A DNA stretch of 64,000 nucleotides from Lactifluus volemus. Lineage: Eukaryota; Basidiomycota; Agaricomycetes; Russulales; Russulaceae. Under the pieces are notes generated by a model, which was given only the letters and a program-made list of their open reading frames with translations, searched no databases and had not been told where the DNA came from. Positions 12,221 to 23,460 of this stretch are shown here, piece by piece. A program made the translations under genes and the position numbers. How positions within the stretch are numbered: position 1 is the stretch's first letter; the number at the start of each line of letters is the position of its first letter. The stretch lies in the NCBI GenBank assembly GCA_022376515.1, contig WTXI01000002.1, positions 744,001 through 808,000 of the forward strand, given 5' to 3'.

Positions 12221-14235
12221 TCAGGACCAACCGGGATGCACCGAGGCGCCCATTGGCAAGGAAGTCTGAATCCGCTCGATCAGAGCGCGCTTCATGAACT
12301 GTTCCTCAGCAAGTACGCGGGTTGTCTGTGTTGGTTGCCAAAAAAAAAAGGTCAAGCTGTCAGCAACCGCGCGCTCTCTGAGGCACAAACAATGAAACGA
12401 AGGAAAGCTGGAACGCACCCGCAGGAACCGGTCAAGATCGATTCGTCCCGCGTTGAGCGCGCGATGGAGGTGATAAATCGTGTCCTCGATGGCATTGTCC
12501 TCGGCGACTAGGTCGACCAGTCTATAATGACGTGTACATGTCATGTCTATCTCGTTAGGGGGTGACGTAGAGTACGTACTGATTGTGCACAATCGATGTG
12601 GAGCAAACGAGCTCGTCAACGGGAGGGTCACCCTTGCGCTTGAGCTCGGCGACCCCACTGTCCGCCGCCTGAACTGCCTCGAGTAGGCGGGTCACGACAC
12701 CACGACAGACATCGCGCACGGCTTCGAGCCGACCCATCTCGTCTCGGATCGCCGGGATGCCCGTGAGGAGATCTGTTTGTTGTGCCGGAGACGCTCACTG
12801 TCAAGTGTGATTACTTGTGACAATGAAGCGAGTTCCGCCCGTAACTTTTCATGCACACGTGAGTGGAGTTGCAACAGCTCGGGATTAGGCGGTCGTGGGG
12901 GTGCAGCTTGGACAGTGGGCGGGGGAGTGACATCGACGGCGGTATCTTCATCGAGGAAATTCGGATGGGGCGGTGAAGGAGTACGTTGCCGCGGCAGGGT
13001 TGGCGGGACGGATGGGTGCTCGGAATTTGATAAAGGAGGAGGAGGAAGAGGCGGAGGAGGGATCGGATCTGGTCCGGTTACAGGGGAAGGCGAATACGGC
13101 AGGGTACTGATGGGTGACAGGCCCGGAAGAGAGCTCCGGGTCGGATCTGGTTCCGGGGGCTGTACTGATGGGGTCCCATGCCATCGTGAAGGAAGAATCT
13201 GTTGGGGATGATTATTATTAAAAAAAATTGCTCCGGTAGAAGTAGATCTATTGTGTGTAAAGGTTGGAGCGGGGCTGTGTAAGGGCTGTGGAAGCGATGG
13301 TGGTGGTAGAGGTGGCTTCGGAGGAGGGTTCCGCTGTTTTTTACGTTAAGATGGATAAGTGAATGGAACACGGGACTGGTCACGATCGAGGCTCACGGTG
13401 TTGTGATATTGGGCACGAATAGGGTTGTGATGAATGGAGAGAGGACTTTGAGCCGGAGGAGAAGATGGCGGAATGGCGGGAGTAACGGCGGGAGTAATCG
13501 TGCTTAGTGGTCTTGGTGGAAGGGACGGAGGAGAAGAAGCGACTGGCGACGCGATCGGAGGGGGCGGCTGCATAGGAGGTCGAGGAATGGGGGGTGGTGG
13601 ACGAGACGGCGGCTCTTGTTGTTGAATGGGCCTCGAGCTTGAGGGTCTCGACTGCGTGTTTGGCTTTGAATAAACAGGGGGTTCATCTGAGAAGTAACGC
13701 TGCATGGCCTGGATGAGTGATGGTAGATCACATCCCTAGAAGTCATAAGGAAGATCTGCAGGATCAGATTGGGGGGATGTCACAAAGACGCACCTCGTAT
13801 TTCTTTTCCCAATTCAGAATGTACTCGATTCTACATAGACCACTGACATCGACGTATTTACTTGGTCTTACCAACATGTCGGAAGTAGGGACGACGAAAG
13901 CTAACGGTGGTTCGCGAGGGTAATGGCGTGCTAACCATATCGCAATGGGAATATGGTAAGAAGCTTGTCGATAGGTGATAGGCAAGAGCCCATGGACACA
14001 AAGAAGCAGTTGAGTACGACCATCATCATAGGCTGTGAGTAGTGTAAACAAAGAGATAAGGGAAGGAATGTTCTAGGCACGTTACTGAACTGTAGACGTC
14101 TGTCTTTGGGTGAAGGGTATTGTAGAGAGATAGAGTTGAATCGACGTCTGCGAAGACCCTATTCCCATCGTTATAGGTAGCGACATTTTGCCGGAGCCAC
14201 TTTTGAGCGAGAGATTCAGATGGTGAGGATGACAT
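12221..14235 (-). CDS. VPS23: ESCRT-I subunit Vps23 (TSG101 homologue)
   Basis: Vps23 recognises ubiquitinated cargo on endosomes and builds ESCRT-I for multivesicular body sorting. The exons join cleanly as 14235-14091, 14032-13794, 13735-13397, 13333-12580, 12521-12419 and 12325-12221. The N-terminal UEV domain (residues 1-150) shows FADVDSTLSLY, YDDGRTQLLLCVHGLLPITY, YPREPPLAFVVPTSDML and KYVDVSG. A long Pro-rich middle follows (PPRPLSTITP, PPPPLPPPPL). Next comes a coiled coil (HSRVHEKLRAELASLSQVI) and a C-terminal steadiness box (DLVAEDNAIEDTIYHLHRAL, AEEQFMKRALIERI). One base is missing at about 12769-12776 (GG read as G), where the frame otherwise jumps between two clearly homologous halves. 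The start is set by MSSSPSESLAQKWLRQ just ahead of the UEV fold. Confidence 0.95.
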
Positions 14236-15102
14236 CCTGTCGTTGTTCTGGGCGAGTCAGTCTCTCGCTCACTACCATCACACCCACACCGGTCGTCTGT
14301 ATGTTAGTGGCGCGGCGGCGGCGGCGTCTCGGCTTGGGAGGAGTTATTTTTTATTCTCCGCCGCCAAACCCGCGGGGTGGTGCGATGTTGCGCTAGATAC
14401 TGGGACCCGAGTTTCCCTTTTGGTATAGAGAGTACTGGGAACCGGGAATTTGGATGTTTCACAATGGGCGGGGGTGGAAGGAAGAGATTGGTTGGAGGTT
14501 ATAGAGAGCCATATGGAAAAGACAAAGTGAGCATTTTTGGAAACATGACCGGTGAAAAACCCAAAAGAATTAATTGATTGCGGCGTTTTTGAGAGACCTT
14601 CCATTAATGGAAACTTCAAGGGGCAGTGAGAGCAATCATCTCGCGCTGTACGAGTTATCCCCTCGAAAAAGTCCAGAGCAAGGTTCTAGATTTTTATTTG
14701 TTGTAAAAATGATTTCCTGGTAATCCCGGTGGAGCGTCGTTTTTTCGCTTGACCGGCGAGAATCACATCCACATCTTGACCCTCTTTCCACCTCCCTGGC
14801 GACCTCCTTTTTTTTCCCTCAAGTTCCGTTTTCGATTCCATATTCGTCTTGGTCTCTAACTAACCAGCCCGATGTTGATCTGAACCCGTTCTCCCCCCCT
14901 CGAGTAAACTGACCAAATCGACGGATCCTTTTTCCCGCTTTGGATCCCTTTGAGTATCTTTATGCTTGTTACTCTACCGTGACTCTTTCATGTACCCCCC
15001 CAATCCACTATATAACCGACCGTCCGCCCGGTTCGATATCTCTCATCTTTATCCCTGTGCTTGGTCTCCCTTATTCTTCATCCCTCTCTCCCTTCCGTGG
15101 CC
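14236..15102. promoter_or_regulatory. Divergent intergenic region, Vps23 / TEA-factor promoters
   Basis: This 867-bp gap lies between the starts of the minus-strand Vps23 gene and the plus-strand TEA-domain gene, so it must carry both promoters. The part just before 15103 is pyrimidine-rich (CCCTC and TTTTCC runs from about 14790 to 15100), common upstream of basidiomycete start sites. No coding segment is recognised. Confidence 0.5.
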
Positions 15103-16739
15103 ATGTCACGCTCTCCAAAGTCCTCTCCTGGTCGTGCAAGATCTTCCCCTTCCCCCACCGGTCAACGAACTCTCACCCCTCAGCGCAAACATCGAAAGAT
15201 GCTCAAGGACGGTACCAGTGAGGTATGGCCAGAGAGCGTCGAGAAAATTTTCGTGGATGGTACGCTCATCATTCCATTCCCCTCCGCTCTCCTATCTTGA
15301 CCAGTGTGTATGCACATCCTCAGGTCTCCGACAGTACTGGGAATCTCCATGGGCTACCTATTCACGCGGTCGCAGCAGGTGGCGAAACCAGTTTCTTGTT
15401 GACTACCTGAAAGAAGCTGGAATAGACCGCTCAAAGAAACAAGTCGCGAGTCATATCCAAGTCTTGCGTAACATGTGGAAGGGTGAGAAAGGTGTGTTCC
15501 GCAGTCGCTGACTCGTCTCGGTTTGTTTCATCTCTCCCGTGACTAGAATACCAATTGGTCGCTGGCGGTGAAGAGCTGTTCCAAGAGAACGGATTGTTGG
15601 CCCATAAATCTGCCCCTGGCCGATCAACTCCGTCAGACGTACAGGTCAAGGAGGAGTCAAATGAGACTCAGTCTCTATTCGCACGGAGCTCACCCACAGA
15701 CGGCGACCTGGCATCTGAGAATGAGTGTATCAGCCTTGACGCGTTTCATGTCTTGGGGGGGCCACCGAGCGTACATCAGGCGCGTTCCTCACACCCCTTC
15801 CTCTTGCGCAATCTTCGCAACCTAGAAGCGTCGTCAAGGATGAGACGTTCGAACTCTTTCCGTCATCAGCGATATCCCCACCTTCCTTCATGCCTTCCAG
15901 CGTCTCGCCGCCTCATGTGGCCCGGAATTACATCAGCGCTGTCTCACTGTGCGCTGACGGCATGCGGCCATTAGTTATCGACGTCGGCCGGTATGCATCG
16001 CCATCATCATCGCAGCCAAATTACCCTCCCCGTGCTTCTATCCACATCAAACTTTCCCTTTCGTCTCTTCACGATATATCGAGCCCTCCCACGTTGCATG
16101 GTTTCTCGGGCACCGTGACATTTGCATCGCCTTGGACATCGATGGCGCAGTGTGTTACCCGAGTGTTTGCTGCCGGCGTGTGTGAGTCAGAAGAATACGC
16201 TTACTTTGAACTACCGGCGCCACTATCCCCATTATCCCTGACATCAGTCACAGCCCCGCTGCCCGAGTCAGGTTTGTCAAGTTGTAGATGGGGGAATGTT
16301 GGTAAGTGTATTTTTTTTTTTTCCTCCCATGAAAAATGTTTTATTGCGCCTCGTTGCTGACACGTGCCTATGCCCAGGTGTGGAAACTCGCATCATCCAA
16401 CAAGTCATCGTTGACCACGAGGACCTTGCGTGGATCACGTACGACCTAACTCGGACAGCTAGTGGTCCACCGACTGCGGAGGTCTTGAGCGTTCAAAGCG
16501 ATACCCGTCTCCATGTAGCACCACCTCTCCCTACTACTTCCGTCCCAGAGTCCACTCCCTTGCTGAGTCTGAATACCTGGCACTCCGTGACGTCCTATTC
16601 CCCTACTACTTATACTCCATATGTCCCCCGCTCGCAACAAGAGCACCTTACTTTATTTTCCCCATTCTCGTCCTTTAGCAGTTCGTCCAGCGGTAATCCG
16701 CAGTATACCCATTACGCATCGTCCGTCCTCTTCTCATAG
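15103..16739 (+). CDS. TEA/ATTS-domain transcription factor
   Basis: This is a sequence-specific DNA-binding regulator of the AbaA/Tec1/TEAD family, which controls development and morphogenesis in fungi. Met 15103 opens MSRSPKSSPGRARSS. The TEA domain spans exon 1 (to 15259) and exon 2 (15324-15491), with RKMLKDGTSEVWP, LRQYWESPW, SRGRSRWRNQFLVDYL and KKQVASHIQVLRNMWKG. The last two form the DNA-contacting helices. Exon 3 starts at 15547 with EYQLVAGGEELFQENGLL. A Ser/Pro-rich linker leads to a C-terminal beta-rich region (FSGTVTFASPWTS, IIQQVIVDHEDLAWITYDL), probably a cofactor-binding fold as in TEAD. The frame needs one base near 15785, after a G run. The last intron is near 16301-16378. 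The target genes cannot be told from sequence. Confidence 0.92.
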
Positions 16740-17076
16740 CCTTCCTGTTTCTTTGTGATACCCACCGCCATCTACAGGCCTTAGACGGTTCGCCGTCCCC
16801 AAAATGTGCCGTGATGTCGTTTTATTCTGTATTTTCTTGTCGGAGCCAGGGACGATTTGTGTGTGAGCGCAATCGTGAGGACCACATCGAACCATTCCTA
16901 TCTTACTGGCCATCTAGTCCCCTCATACATTCTCCCCCCTCATTCCAGTGTATCGTGCATGTTCTGTAGATTAGTCTCCTTTCGAACTTAGCTACCACCA
17001 ATAGTTGTATATCAGCATCATGTGTGACCCTCTATACATTTTTGAGGGCTCGGCAGATGTCCCTTTCCTATATATG
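16740..17076. terminator. Convergent 3' region, TEA factor / Noc3
   Basis: This 337-bp gap lies between the stops of two converging genes. No coding or RNA feature is seen. It must contain both 3' ends. Confidence 0.4.
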
Positions 17077-20010
17077 CTACGCGCGCACATAATTCGCAAG
17101 GTTGGCTGCAGCCCCACGCACTTTCGCGTCGACATGCACGGTCCGAAGTAAATGCAGTTCATATGCACTCGTCGCAAACGGATTGCAAAGTTGGGGGTCT
17201 TCAACATCGGCGCGATAAACACCGTCGACGGTGCGGTCCTCGGTCGACAGCAGAGCCTCGAGTTGCGGTGAGCGCGCCACCAACCTCGTGACAAATTCGA
17301 TAGCTTGCACCGCCACTAACCCCGGCCAATGCAGCGCAGCGCTCAACAGGCGTTTGGCAAATGCCGCTGCGCGCCAGGGCGGTATGGATGCGCGCGGTGC
17401 GAACGCGAGGTTCAGAGCGCGAAACAAGAGGTCGCTCGTCGTAGACGGAACCATCGTATTGGTGGTAGGAGGACCGTGAGGATAAAGCGTCGGCGCCGCA
17501 TCGTCGATGGCAAGTTGTTGGGGGGGCGCTAAGCTGAGTGACAGTATTAGGCTGTACAGTTGGGTGGTAAATTCGCTCAAGTCGACGTTGAGCGCTTCGC
17601 CTGGGAGGGAGATTGTAACGACAAGGGGGTTTAATTGGTCAGTATGAAAGATTGCGGGCGCGGGGACCGCGCGGTCCCGTTTGACAGGGCCCAGGCGGGC
17701 GTTTACGCACCTTGTCCGGAGAGAAGTTCGTATGCCGTAACGATACAGGATAGCTGATGACGGGCGTTCTCGGCGTGTGCGGAGAACGCATGTGAGATTT
17801 CCCGCTCATGCGAATTTCCTTTGTCCTCCTCGTCGCCGTCGCTGTCGCCGCTACCGCCGGCGGTGACGGGTGCTACACGTGTCATCAAATCTTTGAGGAC
17901 CCGCATCAGGTCCCGGAAAAAATCGATGCTAACGAGATGTGCGTATTTTGAGATGCCCTGAAGCGCGGCTGGGAGCAACGCCGTTGGTACCGGGTTCTTG
18001 AGAATGCGGAAGTACAACACAAACAGGAGTTTCAGTGTTTCTGTTTGCTGGTGTCCGTGCATAATTGACACTTCGAAGTCGGAAGAAGCTGTTATGACTT
18101 ACGTTTGAAGCTCGTTCTTCTTTGTCCACGCTGGCTTCGGCTTCCTTCATCTCCTTCGCAATCTCCTTCCTTTCCTTGAGGGCCTTCCTCGCTTTTTTGC
18201 TAACATGGGTAGACGCCGTACCTTGGCCTTTCGATTTCTTCCCTTGTTTCACTTTCTCCCGCTTAGTTTCCTTCTGCTCTACTTTCGCTTCTGATGCGCG
18301 AACGCCAAGCTCGGTTTTGAGTCGGAGATGCAGAAGACATGTCAAAACGTTCGAATGCACGTTGAAGCGACGCTCCTTGATCATACGGTTCAAAAGCCGT
18401 ACGATCTCGAGCGATGGAACCCCTGATTCGTCGGCCTGGAACACCGATATGACACTATTTAGGCAAAGATTTGATGCCTACGTGACAAGCGTCGGATAGG
18501 GTCCAAAACGTAGAGAGAGAACTCGCAGCACCTCGTCCCATGACTTTTTACTTAGCCGAGCTACGATGGCACTCATAATATTGACACGGAAATTGAAGTG
18601 GGTGGCCTCGACCAAGAGTGTGCATAAACATTGCAAGGCAACGTCCTCTAAGCCAGATTTTGCTGCAAAGTTTGATGTCAGAATCCTACGGTGATGGAGC
18701 AGGTAATCAACTGTCTACCTCTTAATTCATCGTGGAGACACCTGAGGTAATTTTGGTATACGTTGACTAGGCCTTGTTCCCACTCGCGCGTGTGGGCGAC
18801 CATCTGACTGACCTTCTCGGCCTTCTCTTTATCGGTCAACTCGCGAATGCGATAGCCTGGAATGATGTCCTTGTAAAGTGCGAGTTGCGATAGTAGCGTC
18901 AACTTGCGAATATGAGGGTCATTGACGATAGGTTCAGGGTGCACTGGACTCGACACCTCTGGCAGAGAGAATGTATGAAGCCGCCGCAGGAGACCAAGCT
19001 ACTCATTGTTAAGCTCCAATGGCAAAGATGTCAACTAGGAGCTCACACTGCCTTCAGGATCCGCAACAATTTCCTGGCAGATGCTTGCGATCTGCTCTTT
19101 CGCAATTTGTATGCGCACTTTTCTTGACGGGTGGCCGATAACATCGATGACGGAGAGTCGCCCGAAACGAGCACCAGTTGTGATATCCTCTCTCACTGGT
19201 TCGGGTCCAGGCAGTCGTTCTGGAGGATCCCCTTCTTCACTCTCCTCTTTGGATTGCGCTGGCACAACCAGTTTAGGACCAGTCTGTTGTATTTTACCAT
19301 CGCGGAGCTTGATTGGTAGTCGGCCAATGATTACTTCTCCCTCTGACCACGATGGCTGAGTTCGTCGTGGGACAGCCTCGTAAGACATCTCAACGTCCGA
19401 ATCTGATGCTGGCTTTGGTATGCGAGAGTGGGTTTTACCAGAATTGAACAGATTGTCTTCTCCAGACACATCATCTTCTGACAAGGCAGAGTCAACCCCC
19501 AATGAATGTTCCTCGATTTCAGAGGACCAAACCTCCTCTTCGTCAGTGTGTGAGTTGACGGAAGGAAGGTCATCTACTATATGAGACCGGCGCACAGGCC
19601 CTTCTAAGCGATGTAAACGGTCTTGCTCCCGCTTACTCCTGATATAGAATCGGCGGGCTAGTTTTCATTCAAGGGAAGGGGCACGCACCTCGAGATCCCT
19701 TTCTCGTCTAAAGTCTGCAAAAACGAAGCTCCTGCTCCAAACTCCTCAATGACACCGAGGTCTTCGTTATCAAGCTCTGAACCTTCGGAATCACGATTAC
19801 CACGGGGAACTTCGATGGTCGTTCGTTCAAAAGCACGCTCCTTGCCCTTTTCTCTAGCCGACTTGGCGAGCTTGTTGAACGCAGTCGTTGAAGAAACCAC
19901 TTTGCGTCTCTTGGCAGGCGCCTGAAAAGTATAGTCAAATGTCCGATGAGGCATTGGAATACTGTAGATACCTGGCTAATTTGAGCGCGTCGTTTTGTTT
20001 TTACTCCCAT
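17077..20010 (-). CDS. NOC3: Nucleolar complex protein Noc3
   Basis: Noc3 works with Noc2 in maturation and export of 60S pre-ribosomes and also in replication licensing in yeast. The start at 20010 gives MGVKTKRRAQISQ, spliced to APAKRRKVVSSTTAFN. Acidic stretches follow (EEVWSSEIEEHS), then RFGRLSVIDVIGHPSRKVRI, LGLLRRLHTFSLPEVS, LTLLSQLALYKDIIPGYRIR, the CBF/MAK21-like part (NIMSAIVARLSKKSWDE, VPSLEIVRLLNRMIKERRF), a Lys-rich helix (KKARKALKERKEIAKEMKEA) and LKLLFVLYFRILKNPVP. The C-terminus is LNVDLSEFTTQLYSL through YELHLLRTVHVDAKVRGAAA. At least eight short introns join in frame with no base corrections, unlike most neighbours. The gene is divergent from the FunK1 kinase, with only 90 bp between start codons. 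Confidence 0.94.
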
Positions 20011-20100
20011 TGACTGTGTCCGTTAAAACGCCGTGACATGTGTGACGCGTGATGTTTTCACTCTCCTTTGCGGAGCTTGTCGCTGCTTTGCGCAACGACT
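20011..20100. promoter_or_regulatory. 90-bp bidirectional promoter, Noc3 / FunK1 kinase
   Basis: Only 90 bp separate the two start codons, so transcription of both genes must begin within this stretch or inside the opposite gene. It contains alternating GTGACATGTGTGACGCGTG-type sequence. No TATA box is evident. Confidence 0.6.
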
Positions 20101-22241
20101 ATGTCATCGAGTCTTCCAGAGTCAGGCAGGAGTACGCCCCCTCTTGCGCCGGCAACCTTTAACGCTTTAACCCCAAAGGAGTTCCTCGATTATTTGAGTG
20201 TCGACCATATCCTGCGCGGTTTTTATATTCCCGAAACACCTCTTGACCTCTCCATTGACGACTTCTGTAATCTGGCTAATGGCGTAGCCCAGTCTATAAA
20301 AACGACGCGTGAGCACCATCTTTTGTGTATTTATCTTTTCTTGACGACACATCAATTTTCACTAGATTTCCCGAATAATGACCTCTTGGTGTTCAAGGAT
20401 ACGGGAAACAAAACACCCAACGGACACGTTACGGGCACAATGTGCAAGCCCGATATCACTGCTGCCTTTGAGAAGGACTGGGTAAAGGGCGATTACACGG
20501 ACTGGCCACTTATTCGACTCGCGGGGGAGAGGGCATCGAAGGACAAAACCTCTTTAATCCAGAATAAAAATGCGGCTACGTACCTCCATTACCTTCTCTT
20601 GGCTAGACCCGATTTCCTCGTTGCCCAAGGCCTGCTCACCACCGGATCCGGGATCAATTTCCTTGTAGGGACCGGCGGCTGTGGCATACAAAATCTCGAA
20701 GTCAATTGGGACGACAAATGCCTTTACAAGTTCCTATATGCGTTCATTTATCGCCTGTACGACCCTTCCCACTTTGCAGATCCCTCGTACATGATGACAG
20801 GGTTCGATAAAAAAACCTCTGAAGCAACCTATACCGTGCGCATCAAAGGGACGGAGTGTCCTGGGTTTCGTTCCATACACGCCAGAAACCCCTTCGGGAC
20901 CCGTACTCATGTACTCTCCAATCCGTCGTCCACAGTCATGCTAGAAGGGGACAACAAGCCTCTCACGGTGCTCAAAGAGCAGCTTTGTCGAATGGGACGA
21001 CGTTTTGATGAACCGACAATTCTTAGCAAGATTCATCAACCGATGAGGGTACCTGGCGTGGTAGAGGCCGTAGGCAGTGAAATTACTCCGGCTCCTCTGT
21101 CCCCCGGAAGGGAGAAACACCGCTTAGGTCTTGTGCAGACGGGATCACCTTTCACAGGCATCCCCACGGCAAAGAAAATGTTGGAGACGCTGTTCGACCT
21201 TCTGGAAGGTATTTGAATCTTTGTTATGATACGATCTGCTCACATGTTTGCAAGTACTGCGCTGTTTGCGGTTCAAACGCAGAATCCTTCATCGTGATAT
21301 TAGCGTCGGAAATGTGATGTACATTGAGATCCCGGAAACTTATGCGCAAAAGACAGTGGAGCCGCTCGTCTTTGCCAAGTATCTCCTTAGGGAGAGGTAT
21401 ATGTCCAGACGCTGAAGCTGGATAGTTGCTAACAAAGATTGAACGTAGCAAAGTTCCCCAGGAAACGTCGTTGCTCCTTGTCGATTTCAACCTTGGGGAA
21501 GACTTGGAGGATAAAAAGGATGGGAATCGTATCGAACGAACCGTGATTTGCGTGTCTATCCTTATCCTTTAGCTGCGCTCAGTCCCATTTCTACCAGGGA
21601 ACACCTATCTTTATCTCACGAGCTGTTGAGCTGGGAAAACCACCGCCAGTCACTACTGTATACTTTGTTCCTAAGGTACCAGGACTTTTCGAATGCTATG
21701 CCAACGCCCACACCCACTCGGAGCGGATAGCCCACTTTCCGGAGGCAGACGAAATAATCATTATTCCAGATGACCTGAAGGATTTGTCACAGGACAACGG
21801 GTGGGGCACGAGCTCGACCACGATGTGGAATCTGTCTTTTGGCTCCTTCTTTACTGGGCTATGGTCGCGCAACCTGAGGGACGTATAAAAGGATATCTCA
21901 ATTTGTGTAGCTGGACGGGCTTGTTAGGAGACTGGGGTTGTCGAGATAGGTTTCTCAAGGGGCTCAGCTCAGGCAATTCTCCAAAGAACCTTACCCATTC
22001 GGACTACGAGCCCTTGTGGCCTTTGATCAGTAGCCTCGCCGCCATTCTTGTCGTTGACAGACATTGGCTTCCAAAATCCGATGTTCGACAGCACCCTGGG
22101 TACATCTGCGAAGCATTTCAGCGCTTAATCCTCCAATTCATCGTTTCAAATCGTTATGAACATTTCATGACCTGTCGTGTTGACAAGTCCTTGCGTAAAG
22201 TGCCAGAGCTAGCGCAGGGATGGTTCGAAGAGATTGATTGA
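20101..22241 (+). CDS. FunK1 fungal-type protein kinase
   Basis: This belongs to the FunK1 family of protein kinase-like proteins, expanded in Basidiomycota and linked to multicellular development. I chose Met 20101 (MSSSLPESGRSTPPLAP); an in-frame TTG lies upstream. The long first exon (to about 21210) carries the N-terminal region. The kinase core follows: LRFKRRILHRDISVGNVM with HRD catalytic Asp near 21295, LLLVDFNLGED in place of the usual DFG, YQGTPIFISRAVELG as the P+1 segment, and HELDHDVESVFWLLLYW, the FunK1 signature. The C-terminus has YEHFMTCRVDKSL and ends EEID. Introns lie near 21210-21256 and 21393-21450, with another near 21525-21570. One base is missing near 21800 (GGGG run) and one near 21570. 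The substrate is unknown. Confidence 0.92.
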
Positions 22242-23460
22242 AGCGAAACGGCGTCGTTTGGACAGAACAGACGTAGGTTGTGTTTGTGCTATCTTTGAAT
22301 TCCTGTCGTTCTTATTGTTGTGCTCACAGGACGAGGACGATAACGAATCAAGCCGGATGAGTCAATGAAAGGGGAACACCAAACTACTCGTAGCGCCGTT
22401 GACTGTATGCTTGGCTCTCCTATGTGTATACTATGTGTATATACGGAGATATTTCTCCTGAAATTCGTCGGATCGTTGATCACCATCTGAATCTTTGACC
22501 TTTGGTATTGTGAGAGCCAGAAAGCTCAGGCGGACTCTGTGTTGAGGTAGCCGGGCAGTCATGAGTCTTTATCCTGATAGTCTACTGCCTCATATATTTG
22601 GTACACGGGGCGGAACACGTGGTGAAGCCGTCGTGATATTCCCGAGTTTGGAGTAGCTGTCCCCGATCGCAATTAGTGACTACGGCATCATCAAAGCGTT
22701 TCCGTGGTATCGCCAAAGTTTTGGGCTCTAGTTCTACAAGTGCTTGCATAAAGGATACTGGAGCACCTACAGTAAGATTAACAGCATAATCGGTTAGGGT
22801 GTACACTGGTCCCTGGCGCAGAGCTGGAATCAAGGCTACTCGTGCTAGCGAGGTGTTGGGGGAGAGAGGTGAGTAAAGCAAGCGAGTGAAGTTGAGGAAG
22901 AGTGAGAGTTGTCGAAGGCGATCCAAAGGAAGCACGCACTTGAGATAGATCACACAAATAGAGGAGGAGGAAAGGTGGAGAATTTGCTACTGCAAAAATA
23001 CATTCTCAATGCCCTTTAAATTCAAGAGTACATCAGTAAACCTAACCAAACCTTTTTTGGGGCTTGCTCAAGCTTGAAAGGACACAAAATAGCAAAAGTT
23101 CAAAACGAACCTAGAATTACCCCAAAAGTTGTTTCTGCTGTATTTTCAAAAGTAAAAAAATACAGTGATTTTACAGGCATTCTGTGGTATAAATAAAGTC
23201 AACTTTTTCACTTTTCCACTTTTCCACTTGCAGAAGTGAAAAAGCATTGTACTATATAATGCTTTGTCCAACATAATGAGCCTTCACCATGCACCCCTTA
23301 GCCATCAAAAGGCAGGCCTTGGCTGTCGGGAGCCTTCTTCCCGCAAGCAAGGTGGTTGTGCACGTGGATCAATATTATTTGTCTTCAAAGTCACGCGTAA
23401 GATCGGCAATCAAGGTGTAGCGACAAGCGCGACGGGCGTTTGCTCTAATCAGACTCACTC
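22242..23460. other. Intergenic region with an unrecognised ORF and an AT-rich block
   Basis: A minus-strand open frame of 123 codons (22953-22582) has no recognisable family and may be chance. From about 22980 to 23260 the sequence becomes clearly AT-rich compared with its flanks, with short direct repeats (CACTTTTCCACTTTTCCACTTG at 23210-23231) and a small palindrome (TTTTTCACTT / AAGTGAAAAA). This looks like a small non-autonomous element remnant or the APC5 promoter; I cannot decide. Confidence 0.35.

Noticed and set aside
12143..12511. Plus-strand 122-codon open frame opposite the Vps23 3' exons
   Set aside because: It is antisense to the conserved steadiness-box exons and has no family signal.
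22582..22953. Minus-strand 123-codon open frame
   Set aside because: No family, no supporting introns, and next to an AT-rich block; kept only as a remark in the intergenic entry.
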